From positions 1 through 21,750 of the forward strand of contig NW_014012943.1 of the NCBI RefSeq assembly GCF_000611645.1: a DNA stretch of 21,750 bases. Reading direction: 5' to 3'. The DNA is from Monoraphidium neglectum (lineage: Eukaryota > Chlorophyta > Chlorophyceae > Sphaeropleales > Selenastraceae). Positions 10,128-20,605 of this stretch are shown one piece after another (positions within the stretch are counted from its first letter, which is position 1; each line of letters starts with the position of its first letter). A model generated the notes under the pieces. The model had not been told where the DNA came from. It searched no databases and saw nothing but the letters and a program-made list of their open reading frames with translations. The translations under genes and the position numbers were made by a program.

Positions 10128-10575
10128 AGTGGGGCGGCAGACAGCGAGATGACTCTGGATCTCAAAGCCGTGCTTCGCACGGGAATCGCGCAGACTGTAC
10201 CACGTGGACACGATACTACAACTGCAATCGTTTGAGTCGTTTTGTGATAATCATATGGTTCACAGTGACAGGCAAACAGGCATCTGTTGTGTGTGTGTGT
10301 CAGCTGGTCACTCCTCGTCACCAAGCACGACACTTGCTGGGCAACACAGTTGTCCATGCATTTGCATACACACTCACCGCCATGCGATACAAAATCCCTC
10401 TGATACCAAAGATAACATGCGATAGGGCCTCCTTCTGTTACCAAAGACACCACGCTGCTACATAGCACGCCACACAGCCACGCGGCAACGCCCACCTGGC
10501 CGTGCCGCTCCCTGCTGTGTTCCCGCCTAGACCGCCCCCGAATCGACCGCCTCCCTCGACCGCCTCTGGCACTGC
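10128..10575 (-). promoter_or_regulatory. 5' flank / promoter region of copy A
   Basis: About 450 bp upstream of the copy A ATG are shared with copy B (19576-20010), including a GTG-initiated in-frame stretch, the CACGTG element and a GT-rich piece near 10285-10300. Beyond about 10575 the similarity stops and the 3' flank of unit B begins. Copy A therefore has at most this much ancestral upstream sequence. No clear TATA box is seen within it. Confidence 0.45.
10201..10206. promoter_or_regulatory. CACGTG palindrome (G-box/E-box-like) upstream of copy A
   Basis: A perfect CACGTG lies about 75 bp upstream of the ATG, within a stretch conserved in both copies (TACCACGTGGACACGAT). CACGTG is the core G-box bound by bHLH and bZIP factors in plants and algae. 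Conservation could simply reflect recent duplication, so function is a suggestion only. Confidence 0.35.
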
Positions 10576-10579
10576 TGCC

Positions 10580-11437
10580 AAATGCATGGCTGGATTCATT
10601 TCATTTGCGGCCAGTACTGCGTCTGTGCTGACGCATGCAGCAACGTGTCATCGACACACACGTGGCCGCCGCCTGTTGTAAGCAAGCAGGACACACCACC
10701 GCATTGTCTGCTGCACACGTTTCCCTGCCTACATGCGCTGAGCGGGACTGCAGTAGCATCATGACAGCATTTGTCAATACCATTTGACACCCCTATGCAG
10801 GGGTCCAGGAGTGCTCTACCCATCAGGCTTACAAATCTGCAGTGCTCAATCATGATGCTCAAAACTAACTATAGCAGCAGCACCATTAGACCCAGGTGCC
10901 TGCTGTGCTATCCTCTTGGCGCCAGCAACGTGCGCAGCTCGGCGGCAGCTGCGCATGCAGTGGCAGGGGTTCAGAAACGCCATCCTGCAGGACCTGTCTG
11001 CGCATCCATCTAACCCCGATGTATTGAATCTCAGAGACACCAAATGTTCAGGGATGTCTGATAAACGTCAATATGTCCCACCCTCTGTAAAAGCGCAAGG
11101 GCCCACAACACAACCCCTCAGCGTGCGCTGCAAACCCAATAATCTTCCCAGGCCATGCGATCGGTGCGTGGTGTGCCAAGCAGCCGGCGCACGTTCAGCA
11201 CACACGGCGCCCGCGAAAGTCCCCCACGTGCGCCCCAGCCATCTAGCAAGGGCAATTGAGCAAGGCACGGGACAAATGGTTCGGCTGCAACACACATAGG
11301 CCTGCTGTGCAGAGGCTCGTGGGCAAGGCAGACACGGCCTACGTAGACGTGTGCACTGCAAGCAGAGTTTAGTTGACTGCTGGACATCCAGCTCTACTTG
11401 GCACCACAACTGCAACCTGCGCATTGGTGAAATCCAG
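10580..11437 (-). other. 3' flank / probable 3' UTR of copy B
   Basis: About 860 bp follow the copy B stop codon, corresponding to 1170-2061. The segment contains a minus-strand TGTAA at 10829-10833. Small ORFs here differ between the copies and are not credible genes. Its low-coordinate end abuts the 5' flank of copy A directly. Confidence 0.5.
10829..10833 (-). terminator. Possible TGTAA poly(A) signal for copy B
   Basis: The minus strand reads TGTAA (in a TTTGTAAGCC context) about 605 bp after the copy B stop codon. That gives a 3' UTR length usual for green algae. The aligned place in copy A lacks the motif. It is a short motif with weak support. Confidence 0.35.
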
Positions 11438-12027
11438 TTAATCAATGACACGCAGCAAGTCGCGCAGAGCCGCATCGCGGCTGCTGCCCTCGTCTCCGCC
11501 CGCCGCCCCTGGGCCAGCCCGCAGCGCCAGGCTGGCCGCCGCATCACCGTCCTGCGCAGAGCCATTGTCGCCACCGCCCAGCGCGGGCAGGCCCTCAAAC
11601 GCGGCCACCATCAATGCCTCCACGAAGACGCCCCCAAACGCCTCTGCCAGGTCAGCCTCGGCTGCAGCATCCTGGGGGATTGAAGGTAGAAACGGTGGCG
11701 AGACAATTGTTTGGAAGGGCGAATGTACTGCTGCATGCCTTCACGTGACTGGATACTTGGGAAGGTGAGCACAAGACAGGGAAGAACAGCCCGCTATGAC
11801 GCGCAAACGAAGTCGCGTTGCCACCGCAAATGCTGTCAGGTGCCGTGTGTTTGACAGCCCCGCGCCCCGGCAGCGCCCTCATCTCACCAGGTCCTCCCCA
11901 GTCAGCGCCTCCACCAGGGCAGGTGACGTCACCGCACCCACGCCCCCCGCAGCCAGCAGGCGCAGGACCGGCGCCGCGGCCGCAGCGCGGCGGCCTGGGG
12001 GCAGCAGGCGCAGCAACTCAGCGGCAA

Positions 12028-12061
<34 letters not shown>

Positions 12062-15000
12062 AGCGATGGAAGAGTCGCAACTGCTGCCGCATGCAGCTGC
12101 AAACGCCTGCTCATTCGTACCAGAGATGAGCGGCGCTAGCAGCTTGACAGCTCCCGCCGCGTCACCAGTCGCGGCCAGCACGGCGGCAGCTGCCAAGTAG
12201 ATGCCGGCATCAGCCGCAGGCAGACCAGGCCGCAGGGTGGCAATGCCTGCCGAACGGGACGAGTGCGATCCAGCAGCGGCACCCCTGCGCTTACTGCTGC
12301 CGCCTGGCGAGCCGCTGCGCTGGGCAGGCAAGGGGGCCTGACGCTGCTGCTGCTGCTGCCCGCCACGCAGCTCACACGTGGTCAGCAGCCGCCGCGCTGC
12401 GGCCGCGGCGCCCACTGGCGCGCTGGGCGCCCACGGCACGAGCGCGCGCAGGCCCTCTGCGACCGCCTCTGAAGGCAGGGCGGCCACCTGGCCACCCGCT
12501 GACCACAGGGCGTCGCTGTCAAGCAGCAGTGCCTCCACCGCCCCCACTGCCGCCGCGGCCGCCTCGCGCTCGCCGCCGTTGGCGCTGTTGGCTTCGCTGC
12601 TGGTGAGTGTGGCAAAGAATGCGCGCCATGCGATGGGGGCGCCGGGCACCCAGGTGGTGCCGGGTGGGCAGAGCGACTGGGCGGTGCGCAGGATAGCCGT
12701 AGGAGCTGCGGGTTGTTGAAGGGGAGCGGATGGGTCGGGGGTATGGGTGAGGGATGTTGGCAATCAATGAGTCATGTTGAGATGATCACAACTGAAGACG
12801 CTCAGCAGTAGTCAACGAGCACATGTCAGCCACCATCAACTTGGATCTTGTTGCCTCCAGGTGACAACAGGTGGATGCACCACCCCAGCTGACAGATGAC
12901 AGTGCCTGCTGGCAAACCCACCGGCAGACCCTGTCGCCAGCTCTGGCCCCGCATCATGCGCCGCCGCCAGCGCCGCCTCCAGCAGGCCCCCCTCCAGCTC
13001 AGGCTGACCGCCCGCCTGCCGGAACTCCTGGTACATTTGAACCGCCGCCCCCGCCAGCCCTGATGACGCGCACAGCAGCACTGCCAGCCGCCTCGCCGCC
13101 GCCTCGTCCTGCCGCCCGCAGCCTGAAGGAAACCGCAGCCAATGCCCCGGCGACCCCTCGGCTGCCTCGGCGCAGAGTGCAGCAAGCTGCGCCCTCAAGT
13201 TGTCTGCGCGCTGCGCCGCTGCCGCCCAGCCTGCCGTCAGCTGCTGCTGTTCTTGCGGCTCCGCCTCTGCCGCCGCCGCAGCCGCCGCTGCGGAGGCGCC
13301 GTCGGCACACCCGGACTCTCCTGACACCAGTGGCGACGCGAGTGCAGCCAGTAGCGCGTCGGCGAGCGGCTGGCCCGCCGCCGCACCACTCTCATTGCTG
13401 CCACTGCTGCGCTCTGCTGCTTCAATTGCGGCGGCCGCCTCTGAAAGCAGCTGATCATGAGCAAGAAGCGCCAGCCGTGCGCCGGCTGCGGAGCCGCCAC
13501 TGCAAAGCGCGAGGACTCGCGCCCACGTACCCTGTGGCAGCTGCCGGTCCGCCTCGACAATCGCCTCTGCCAAGTCTGCAGCCGCCCCCAGTGCCGCCGC
13601 TGACCTGGCGCCTGCATCTAGCTGCGTGAGCAGGTGCGCCATCAGGGCCGCATCGCTCAAGCTGAGTGCTGCTGCTGCCAAGCTGGAGCCCTCCGCCGCA
13701 GCCAGCAGGCCCAGCAAGCGCCCTGCCAGCGGGGCCGAGCCCGCCGTCGCCACCGCGTCAGCCGCAGCGCGCAGCACTGGGGCGGGCAAGCAATGTGTGG
13801 GCAGCGACTCCCACACCGCAACAAGCTGGGCCAGCAGGCTGGAGCTTGCGCCATCCCCTGCTGCCGCTCCTGTGCTGCTGCTGCCGCCGGCCTGCTGCAC
13901 CAGCTGCCATGCAGCTTCGTGCTTGCCTTGAGCCGCGAATGCCGCCACCACGGCGCTCAAGCTGGCGGTCCCTATTGCGCTGAGGGACAGGCCGCCGCCT
14001 GGGGTGCTGGTGACAAACTCAAATGCAGCCACCACATCGGCGGCAGCGGTCGAATTGTCCTCCGCCACCAGCCGCAGCAGCTCAGCCGCTGCTGCATGAG
14101 GAAGCGCCACCGGCGCGCCCGGCAGCAGGCGCCTGCGCTGCAGGCGCTCCTCCGCCACGGCGCTCGCGCGACCTGTAAAGCCGGGGGGCAGCGTGCCGTC
14201 CCGCGCCAGCTGCAGCAAGCCGAGGGCAAAGCGCGCCCGCACCTGGGCGTCCGGCAGCATCGCCGCGCGGCAAGCCAGGGCGCCCACAGCGCGGCCGCAG
14301 GTTGTGGGCCCGAGCGTGCCATTGCTCCATGCCACCCGCAGCAGCAGCATGGCCACCGCGAGCCTGTCTGCAGCGCAGGCCGCGCCAATCAGCGACTCCG
14401 CCACGGGCCCGGCGGCGGTGCGGTCGCCGCACACCTGACGCAGCGCCAAGGCCAGCTGCAGCCCTGACACTGGCAAACGCAACAGCACCCCAGCCACGGC
14501 TTGACTCGGTGCAGCGCGAAGCAATGCATACGATGCTGCAAGGCCCTTGACCATGCTAATGTAGCCACACCGCCACCGCTGCTGCTGCTGCTGCTGCTCC
14601 TGCTGCTGCTGGTGGTGGTAGTGTTGCTGATTCTGCTGCTGCTCCTGCTGCTCAACCCACTTCAGGAAAAGCTCGTCCAGGGTGGCCGCCGCCTGGGCAG
14701 AGGCCGCCGCATTTCTCCAGGCATTGACCGATTTGCAGGCACTCCACACGCTGGGTGCGTCCTCTTCCTGCCACGCGCGACGAAGCACCGCCGCTACGGC
14801 CGCTGGCGGCAGCGGCCCTGGCAGCATGCACAGGCACTCAAGCGCGCCGTCAAGCCCGTCCGACAGTTCGCACAGCTGCGACATGGCCTCTGAAAGCAGC
14901 CGCCGATCTGAAGGCGGCGGCAAAGGGCGCCTGCCCCCTTCGCTGGCCCCGCCCTCACCTGCGGCGGCAGCAGTGCCGCCACCAAGCGCCAAGGCAAGGT

Positions 15001-18000
15001 GCGTGAGCCCATGAGAGTCGCCATCGTCGCTGAGCTTTGCAATCCAAGCCGAAGACGCGGTCGCCCGCAGGCGCGGCAGGAGGCCGGCGCGGCGGATGGG
15101 GTCGGCGTCGGTTACGGGCGCGCTGGGTGGACGCCTGAGGAGGGCCTGCATGAGAGGGGTCGAGCGCTCACGTTGGATGAGGACACGAAAGCTGTGGCCC
15201 GAGGAGAGCAACCTTTGGACCCAGCAGGCGCCGAAACAGCCATGCAAAATGAACAGGCTCGTGAAATTGCTGGCTACACCAGCACGCAAGATAAGTCAGC
15301 GGGTGATGCGTGCCGCACACGCGCAGACGTACACGCACGCACGCACTCACGCACATGCATTCTCGCCTGCCCTAGCAGAGGCCCTTATTGCACACTGGCC
15401 CCTGGCTCAAAGCGCGCATGCATCCGCTTACCAAGATGTTGTACAGCTCGCCGCCCTTGCCAGGATCCAACATAGATTTGTACAGTTGCTCGAATTGCAC
15501 ACTGCTCGACAGCGGCCCGTGCTGCAGCAAGAGATCCGAGCGCCCCGATTTATGGCGGACTGCAAGGTTGGCAGCTGCCATGTCCAGGATGGTCATGCAT
15601 GCGCTAAAGCCCGCAGCTCGCGCCTCGTCGGGTTTGAGCCCGCGTGCGGCAGCGGCGGTGACGGCCCCGTACGCGGCATCAAAAGACATGAAGCACTCGT
15701 CCAGGGTGACACACTGAAAGCAGGTGGCGAACGATAAGAATGACTGCAACATCAGCCGCTCCCACTCGCTGAGGCCGCCGGCAGCAGCCGCGTCCTCGCG
15801 CAGCGCAGCCTCAGCGGTGTGGACGAGCCACGACATGCCCCGGGAGCCTTTGCTGCGGGCAGAAATCGCGAACGCCTCAAAAGTACTCGTGCTGAAGAGG
15901 CACCGCGCCTTTATGATGGGATCCCCGAGCAGGAACGGCAGCGTCGTTAAGGACACCGAAATGCACGCCAACACGCGCAGTCCGCCACTGGTCAGCGCGT
16001 CGCCCAGGGGGTCCGCACCAGGCTCCGAACGCATCGGCCGCAACAATGTTTTCGGCACGTGATGCATGAAAAGGGGCACTTGTGTTTGCAGTCGTGCCCG
16101 CGGTTCCAAGACCCATCTGTGAGCACGAGGGACGACAGCGTTGGGAAGGTGCGCGTATCGCACAGACGGTCGACTTCCATGATGCTACTAAAGGTCGTCG
16201 TGCGCATGCGCATGCACACGTAACCCAGCTCAGGAGGGAGTTGGGGCAACCGACGCACCTGGCCTTGTCAGCCGTCAGGGGCGAGGAGGCGGGTGTGGGT
16301 CGCAGCAGCCGCTCGGCTAGGGCTTCATGACAGCCGCGGCTGTACTGCCGCACGTCCACCTCAGCGGCAATGTACTGCCACCTGCAGGAGGGATTTGCAC
16401 ACGCACGCACGCACGGCAAGGCAGCCGCGGTCTTGGCCGACAGAGGGCGGTGCCGGCCTGACGTTGCATTTCGAAGCTGCCACCGCCCGAAAGAGCCGCA
16501 GCCACCAGCACGAGGGCAGGACCTCACCAGGGGTCCTCCCCCGGGCCAGGGATTTCGGTGTCGCCGCAGTACTTGTAGTAGAAGTCCATGATGCGCGCAT
16601 CAGGCGTTGGTGCGCCAAGGAACTTGCTGATTGAGTACGACGAGGGGAAGCTCCGGTGGGAGCCAAGACCAGCCGGCATCTGCACGCACGCGACCAGGTG
16701 TGGCCGAGCTAACGTGTGGCAGCTTGCAGGACCTCTCAGAGTGGGATTCTAGTGGCAGCTGGCGCAGGAAGCTTGTAAACACATATGAGCATATCGTACA
16801 CGGTCGCAGCCGGCAAGCACCATGCTGCAGCACGCAAGACGCACCAGACCTCCCCGCAGCCCTCACACACCCCAGGGAGTACCGGCCGCCAGGAGCGCGC
16901 CTCCACCGCCGACAGTGTGGCCGCCCAGGCGGCCTCCCCTAGCGCCCCGCCCTGGGGCGCCGCGGCACCGGCCTCCTCGAGCTGCAGCACCATGAAGCGC
17001 TGCACCAGGCACTGGTAGCGCCTGGGTGGGAGGAAAGAGATTTTTGGGAGGCTTTGGCGTGGTTAGATAATCAGGTCAGGGAGGGGTTGATCAGCGACCT
17101 TGAACTCATTGTGTTTGCAATGGTGAGCATTAGAAAATACCCTGCTTGCCAGGCTATCAGTGCTCCAACAAGAGCAATTGCACACCAGCACACACCTGCT
17201 CAGCCAGACGGCGTGGCTGACGCCGAGCAGCTGCTCGGGGTCGTGGCCCTCCCCCGCCAGCTGCATCATGTCGCGCCACATGAAGAAGAAGGGGCGGCAG
17301 GCGCTGTTCTGGTGCACCTCCTGGAGGAAGGGAGCGCGCAGCAGGGGTGTTGGGACGGGTGTCGAGAGTATTGACACCAGTGCGTGTGATGGATTGATTG
17401 CTCGGGGCAAAGGGGTTGATTGATTTGGTGAAGCGCAGCGAGTAGCAGCTCAGTAACATGTAATGCGGTATGATCCTGTCAGTGTGAACTCAGAGTCGCC
17501 ACTGCGTCAGACTGCGCTGCTATTTCACACAGATCTCCGCCGCTCACCCGCATGCCGTCGCCATCCAGGCCAACTGTGGTGGCTGCAAACCAGATGTACA
17601 GCGCTTGCCCTGCCGATGTGAGCGCGGCGCCAACATTGCCCCGCCGATGGTGGAATTCAGACAACGTGCATAGGGCATCGAAAGCAACAATTGAGCACGT
17701 CTCTTCTGAGAACGATGCCCCAATTGACGCCTTGTTGCGCCAGTCGTCTGGCTGCCCCACCAAGCCGTCACAGCTCTCCATCAGCGCGGCCAGTTGTTCC
17801 ATTTCCTGCGGCCCATTGATGCCCAATTGTCAAGCACACAGGGCGCCTTACGGGGAAGCACAGCAGACAACATATCAGAAAAAGCTCCTGGTGTTCAATT
17901 CTGCATTCCCATGCACCCAGCCAAACGCACCGCTATATCATCAGGCTCCACAGAGGTCAGATCCAAAGCTAGAAGGGTGCTCAGGGCCTGCCCCGCAGCC

Positions 18001-19575
18001 CACACCAGAGTCGGCTGTATGTTGACCAGCATGGGTGTTGACCGGGCCGTGTCCCCCAACACATCCGCCACCTAGACTAGACGAGGGCGCGATCGTGTGC
18101 GCCAGACGGTTGTGTCACGGCCTCCAGCCGAGGGAAGCTCGTCTTGATAGTAAACACGGATCAAAGTACATCCAAGCCGTCAGAGTGTCACGGAGCAGTC
18201 GGTGAGGCCAGTGGCTTCGACTGCCCAAACCAGCCCGCAACCAGCGGTGATGGGCGTGCAAGCAGCAAGAGCTACAAAAAGGGCACCTGGGCTTGCAGCG
18301 CACCTGCCGAAGCTGCAACCCAGCCGTGCGCATGACGCGACTGCCGCCGCCGCCACGATTGTCCACCACGTCCAACAGCACTTTGCGCCAGGTCAGCATT
18401 GCTGCCGCCCCCACGGCCTCCGCAGCCAAGGCCTGGGGCAGCCGCACCTGTGCCTCGGAACCTTCACTCACGAAGAGCAGGTGGGCCAGACCTGGCTGCA
18501 TTGCCGACCATCCACAAGCCGTTGCGACATGCTGCTGCGCCGGGCTGCCGAAGGGGGACACATCCTCAGTAGAAGCAGCAAGCAACCAAGCATGCGAGAG
18601 TTGAGACGTAAAAACGAAAGCATGCCTGCGAAAGTGCGCACCGCGGCGGATGACGAGCGGGTGGTGCATTGCATAAAAGCCAAGCTTGTTGACGGGTGCA
18701 GATGTGTATGTTGACGCGGTTGACAGTGTCGGCCGTCAGACACAAACAGCCTGGTCCTGGCTCAACCCACAACAGCCGCCTTGTCCAAGGCCCGACAAGC
18801 CCGCGCGCCAACGCCCCACCCACCGACCTGATGGCTTTTGCGGGCAAGAAGCCGTCCGGCACCTCGTGCGGCGCCGGCAAGCGGCCTTCGAGCGCGGCTA
18901 TCAGCGACAAAGACAGCAGCTGAGCGCTCCCGCTGCCTGCCTGCACCCTGAACAGGGTCAGCGGGTCGTGGAGCAGGATGGCGCCACCAACGCCAGGCCT
19001 GCCTTTTCAAGCTCCTGCTTGAGTTCCACGACCAAGCGGAGGGCCGCACCGCCGTCGTCGCTTTCCCCAACCGGGCGCGCGCCCCCGGCGTCAGCGGCGA
19101 CCGCGGCGCAGCCGTCGGCCAAGAAGGCGTTGGCGCGCCGCTGGAAGTCGGCGTAGGCGTCGAGCACGGCGGCGCCACGTTCACCTATCAGGCCACGCGC
19201 CAGCAGGCTGTCGCGCACTGAGGCGCCAAGATCCTGCAGCTCAGCGGCGAGCGCGCGGACGTCCTCAGGGCTGAGCCCGTCTCCCTGTGCTTCGCAGTCC
19301 GCTGCGGCTGTTTCACCAGTGTCCGCTGCGTCGCTGGTGCCTGCACGCCGCGGCTGGCTTGCGGGCTGGCCAGGTGGCGCCTCGCGCAATCCTTGGCTGC
19401 TGGAGCTGCCTCTTGGCTCGGCGGCAGTGGCGCCGACCGGCTCGCCATTGGAGGTGGCGACGCAGCGGCGAGGGGCAGCGGTCCGTCGGGCAGTGGTCCG
19501 CAACCAGATGCTCCTGCCTTTTGCTGTCGCAGGCTGGCACGACGAAACAAGGCATCTGCGCTGGCTCAGCAGCAT
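11438..19575 (-). CDS. Copy B: large organelle-targeted helical-repeat (PPR/TPR-like) protein, 12 exons, frameshift in exon 1
   Basis: Deduced exons: 19575-18824, 18564-18304, 18071-17931, 17805-17548, 17320-17196, 17021-16871, 16679-16528, 16381-16259, 16116-15432, 15145-12922, 12705-11888 and 11671-11438 (TAA). With the frame of exon 1 mended, the product would be about 1,974 residues. The N terminus is MLLSQRRCLVSSCQPATAKG, again transit-peptide-like. The conserved middle includes SACRPFFFMWRDMMQLAGEG (exon 5) and IMDFYYKYCGDTEIPGPGED (exon 7). Exon 10 carries the long helical region, including about 150 residues missing from copy A. It has PPR-like pairs such as VVAAFAAQGKHEAAWQLVQQ and MYQEFRQAGGQPELEGGLL. 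PolyQ in exon 11 is 11 long. Exon 1 loses frame near 18975-19000, so the ATG-initiated reading ends at STTR-stop. All splice sites look intact. It may be functional if the frameshift is a sequencing error. The family is not recognised. Confidence 0.7.
12029..12061 (-). repeat. CAG trinucleotide repeat, 11 units, encoding polyGln (copy B exon 11)
   Basis: The coding strand reads CAG eleven times and gives 11 Gln before VAAELLRLLPPGRR. This is the shorter counterpart of the 26-unit run at 2653-2730, in the same frame and position. Confidence 0.95.
14129..14578 (-). other. Copy B exon 10 helical segment absent from copy A (about 150 codons)
   Basis: It lies between the Gln/His-rich linker and the shared LLPGAPVALPH. 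It starts near RWRCGYISM and ends near VAEERLQRRR. The composition is ordinary Ala/Leu-rich alpha-helical, with helix pairs such as RARFALGLLQLARDGTLPP, like its neighbours. Copy A has the ER minisatellite in its place. The segment keeps the frame and has normal codon use, so I read it as ancestral solenoid sequence, though the direction of change is inference. Confidence 0.75.
14575..14660 (-). repeat. Imperfect CAG/CAC-type codon repeat encoding a Gln/His-rich linker (copy B exon 10)
   Basis: Interrupted CAG, CAC and GAG codons encode EQQEQQQNQQHYHHQQQQEQ and further Gln. It starts at the point where copy A's Glu-Arg tract begins, so both copies have repeat instability at this linker. Confidence 0.85.
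18970..19010 (-). other. Frameshift in copy B exon 1
   Basis: Reading from the ATG at 19575, the frame follows copy A as far as the Glu/Lys/Leu-rich VVELKQELEKAGLA, then gives APSCSTTR and a TGA. The copy A-like continuation (AILLHDPLTLFRVQAGSGSA) resumes in the next frame from about 18990. Exon 1 is 752 bp here against 780 bp in copy A, a difference of 28, which is not a multiple of three. No intron with usual borders explains it. It could be a real mutation or a base-call error. Confidence 0.75.
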
Positions 19576-20010
19576 CGTGGGGCGACAGACAGCGAGGTGA
19601 CTCCGGATCTCATAGCCGTGAGCAGCACGGGCAGCGCGCGGACTGTACCACGTGGACACGATAGAGCACCTGTGATCAATCTAGTAGCCGTATTCATCAT
19701 GATATGATCCCAAGTGACAGACAAGCAGACATCTGTTGTTTGTCAGCCGGGTCACTCCTTGTCACTACTTGCAACACCTGCTGGGCAAGAGGGCAACGGT
19801 TGTCCGCAAACTCGCATACACGCTCGCCGCCATGCGCTGCTCTCCCCTGTGTGCCCAGAGACACCATGCTGCTGGATAGTACGCCACACATGCAGCTTGC
19901 ACTGGCTGAGCCATACAGCAAAGCCCACCTGGCCATGCCGCTGCTTGCTGCGTCACCAACTAGACCGCCCCCGACCCGCCCGTCCCTGACTCAGCCGCCT
20001 CCACCGACTT
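19576..20010 (-). promoter_or_regulatory. 5' flank / promoter region of copy B
   Basis: This is the upstream segment shared with copy A. It includes an in-frame but ATG-less stretch (a GTG at 19659 opens STWYSPRAARAAHGYEIRSH) and CACGTG at 19649-19654. The first ATG is at 19575, so this piece is best read as 5' UTR plus proximal promoter. Confidence 0.45.
19649..19654. promoter_or_regulatory. CACGTG palindrome (G-box/E-box-like) upstream of copy B
   Basis: This is the same TACCACGTGGACACGAT context as at 10201-10206 and about the same distance (75 bp) from the ATG. It is a candidate bHLH/bZIP site. There is no further support. Confidence 0.35.
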
Positions 20011-20140
20011 TGTAAGGCCCTGCATGCCCGTACATTGGCCCTCCATCCTCTGCGCCCATTCACGCTGTTCCAAACGAGCATGTGATGCCTGTTGATGACG
20101 TAACTCAGTGACGCCGGCCGGTTTGGGCAACTGCCTTGTA

Positions 20141-20150
20141 GAATATAAAG
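20141..20150 (-). promoter_or_regulatory. TATA-like motif upstream of copy B
   Basis: The minus strand reads CTTTATATTC about 570 bp upstream of the copy B ATG and just outside the duplicated unit, so copy A has no equivalent. It is a single AT-rich motif in GC-rich DNA, far from the ATG, so a role is uncertain. Confidence 0.2.
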
Positions 20151-20600
20151 CAATCCGGGAAGCTATCGCTTGTGTTGCCAGTCTATTGAGCAGCCGCAAA
20201 CAGGTGTCTGTCTCGCACTTGAGCACCTGACATCTCTGGGTCCAAGCGCAGCACTTCAAGAGGCGTTACGTGGACTGCACTTCTGCGGCATCCATACGTT
20301 GCTGGATGATTGCGCCTGGGCCTCCCACACGTGAGACACCAGAATTGCCCGAACCACGCGCCAGTTGATTTGCATGCCAGGCCGGCCTTGCTCTGTTTGA
20401 TCCAGGGTAGTCCAGGCTGCGACAGGCCGACAGACCACGAGGCAACAGCGAGTCACAGGCCTGGCTGCTGGAAAGATTATGTCCATTCATGCCGCGCCAA
20501 CCGCCCTGCAGCCGCTTGAGAGCCAAATCACCCCGTCAAAAGCACTGTACCTGCAGCGCCATGTGGCCCCGTCTAAACCCACTGCGAGTCATGAGGGGAG

Positions 20601-20605
20601 TTACA
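20601..20605 (-). terminator. Possible TGTAA poly(A) signal for the right-edge gene
   Basis: The minus strand reads TGTAA about 900 bp after the stop codon at 21507-21509. The distance is long but within the range of algal 3' UTRs. It could be chance. Confidence 0.2.

Larger units (their letters stand above)
1170..10580. repeat. Tandem duplication unit A (about 9.4 kb)
   Basis: This segment aligns along its whole length with 10580-20010 in the same orientation: 3' flank, all exons and introns, and about 450 bp of 5' flank. Similar left-end sequence is visible around 1190-1360 against 10600-10760. Right-end similarity fades near 10575 against 20010. The two units abut with essentially no unique spacer. 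The offset is about 9.4 kb and varies because of indels, mainly the hexanucleotide tract, the exon 10 segment and the intron 9 microsatellite. The edges are estimated by eye, to within some tens of bases. Confidence 0.85.
10580..20010. repeat. Tandem duplication unit B (about 9.4 kb)
   Basis: This is the second head-to-tail copy of the unit at 1170-10580. Exon order, exon lengths (2-8 and 12 identical) and intron phases all match. Intron sequence is also alignable, for example just after exon 1, so the duplication is not ancient. Differences are substitutions plus repeat-driven indels. Confidence 0.85.

Noticed and set aside
10128..10211. N-terminal extension of copy A to the GTG at 10211 (and of copy B to 19659)
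   Set aside because: The extension lacks an ATG. Although similar in both copies, that is expected from the duplication. The ATG at 10127/19575 opens a good transit-peptide-like sequence.
13634..14467. Plus-strand ORF of 277 codons
   Set aside because: It is an antisense shadow of copy B exon 10. The minus strand is conserved as protein between the copies.
19960..20259. Minus-strand ORF of 99 codons upstream of copy B
   Set aside because: It overlaps the end of the duplicated 5' flank, is not kept in copy A, and has no recognisable domain or codon bias.
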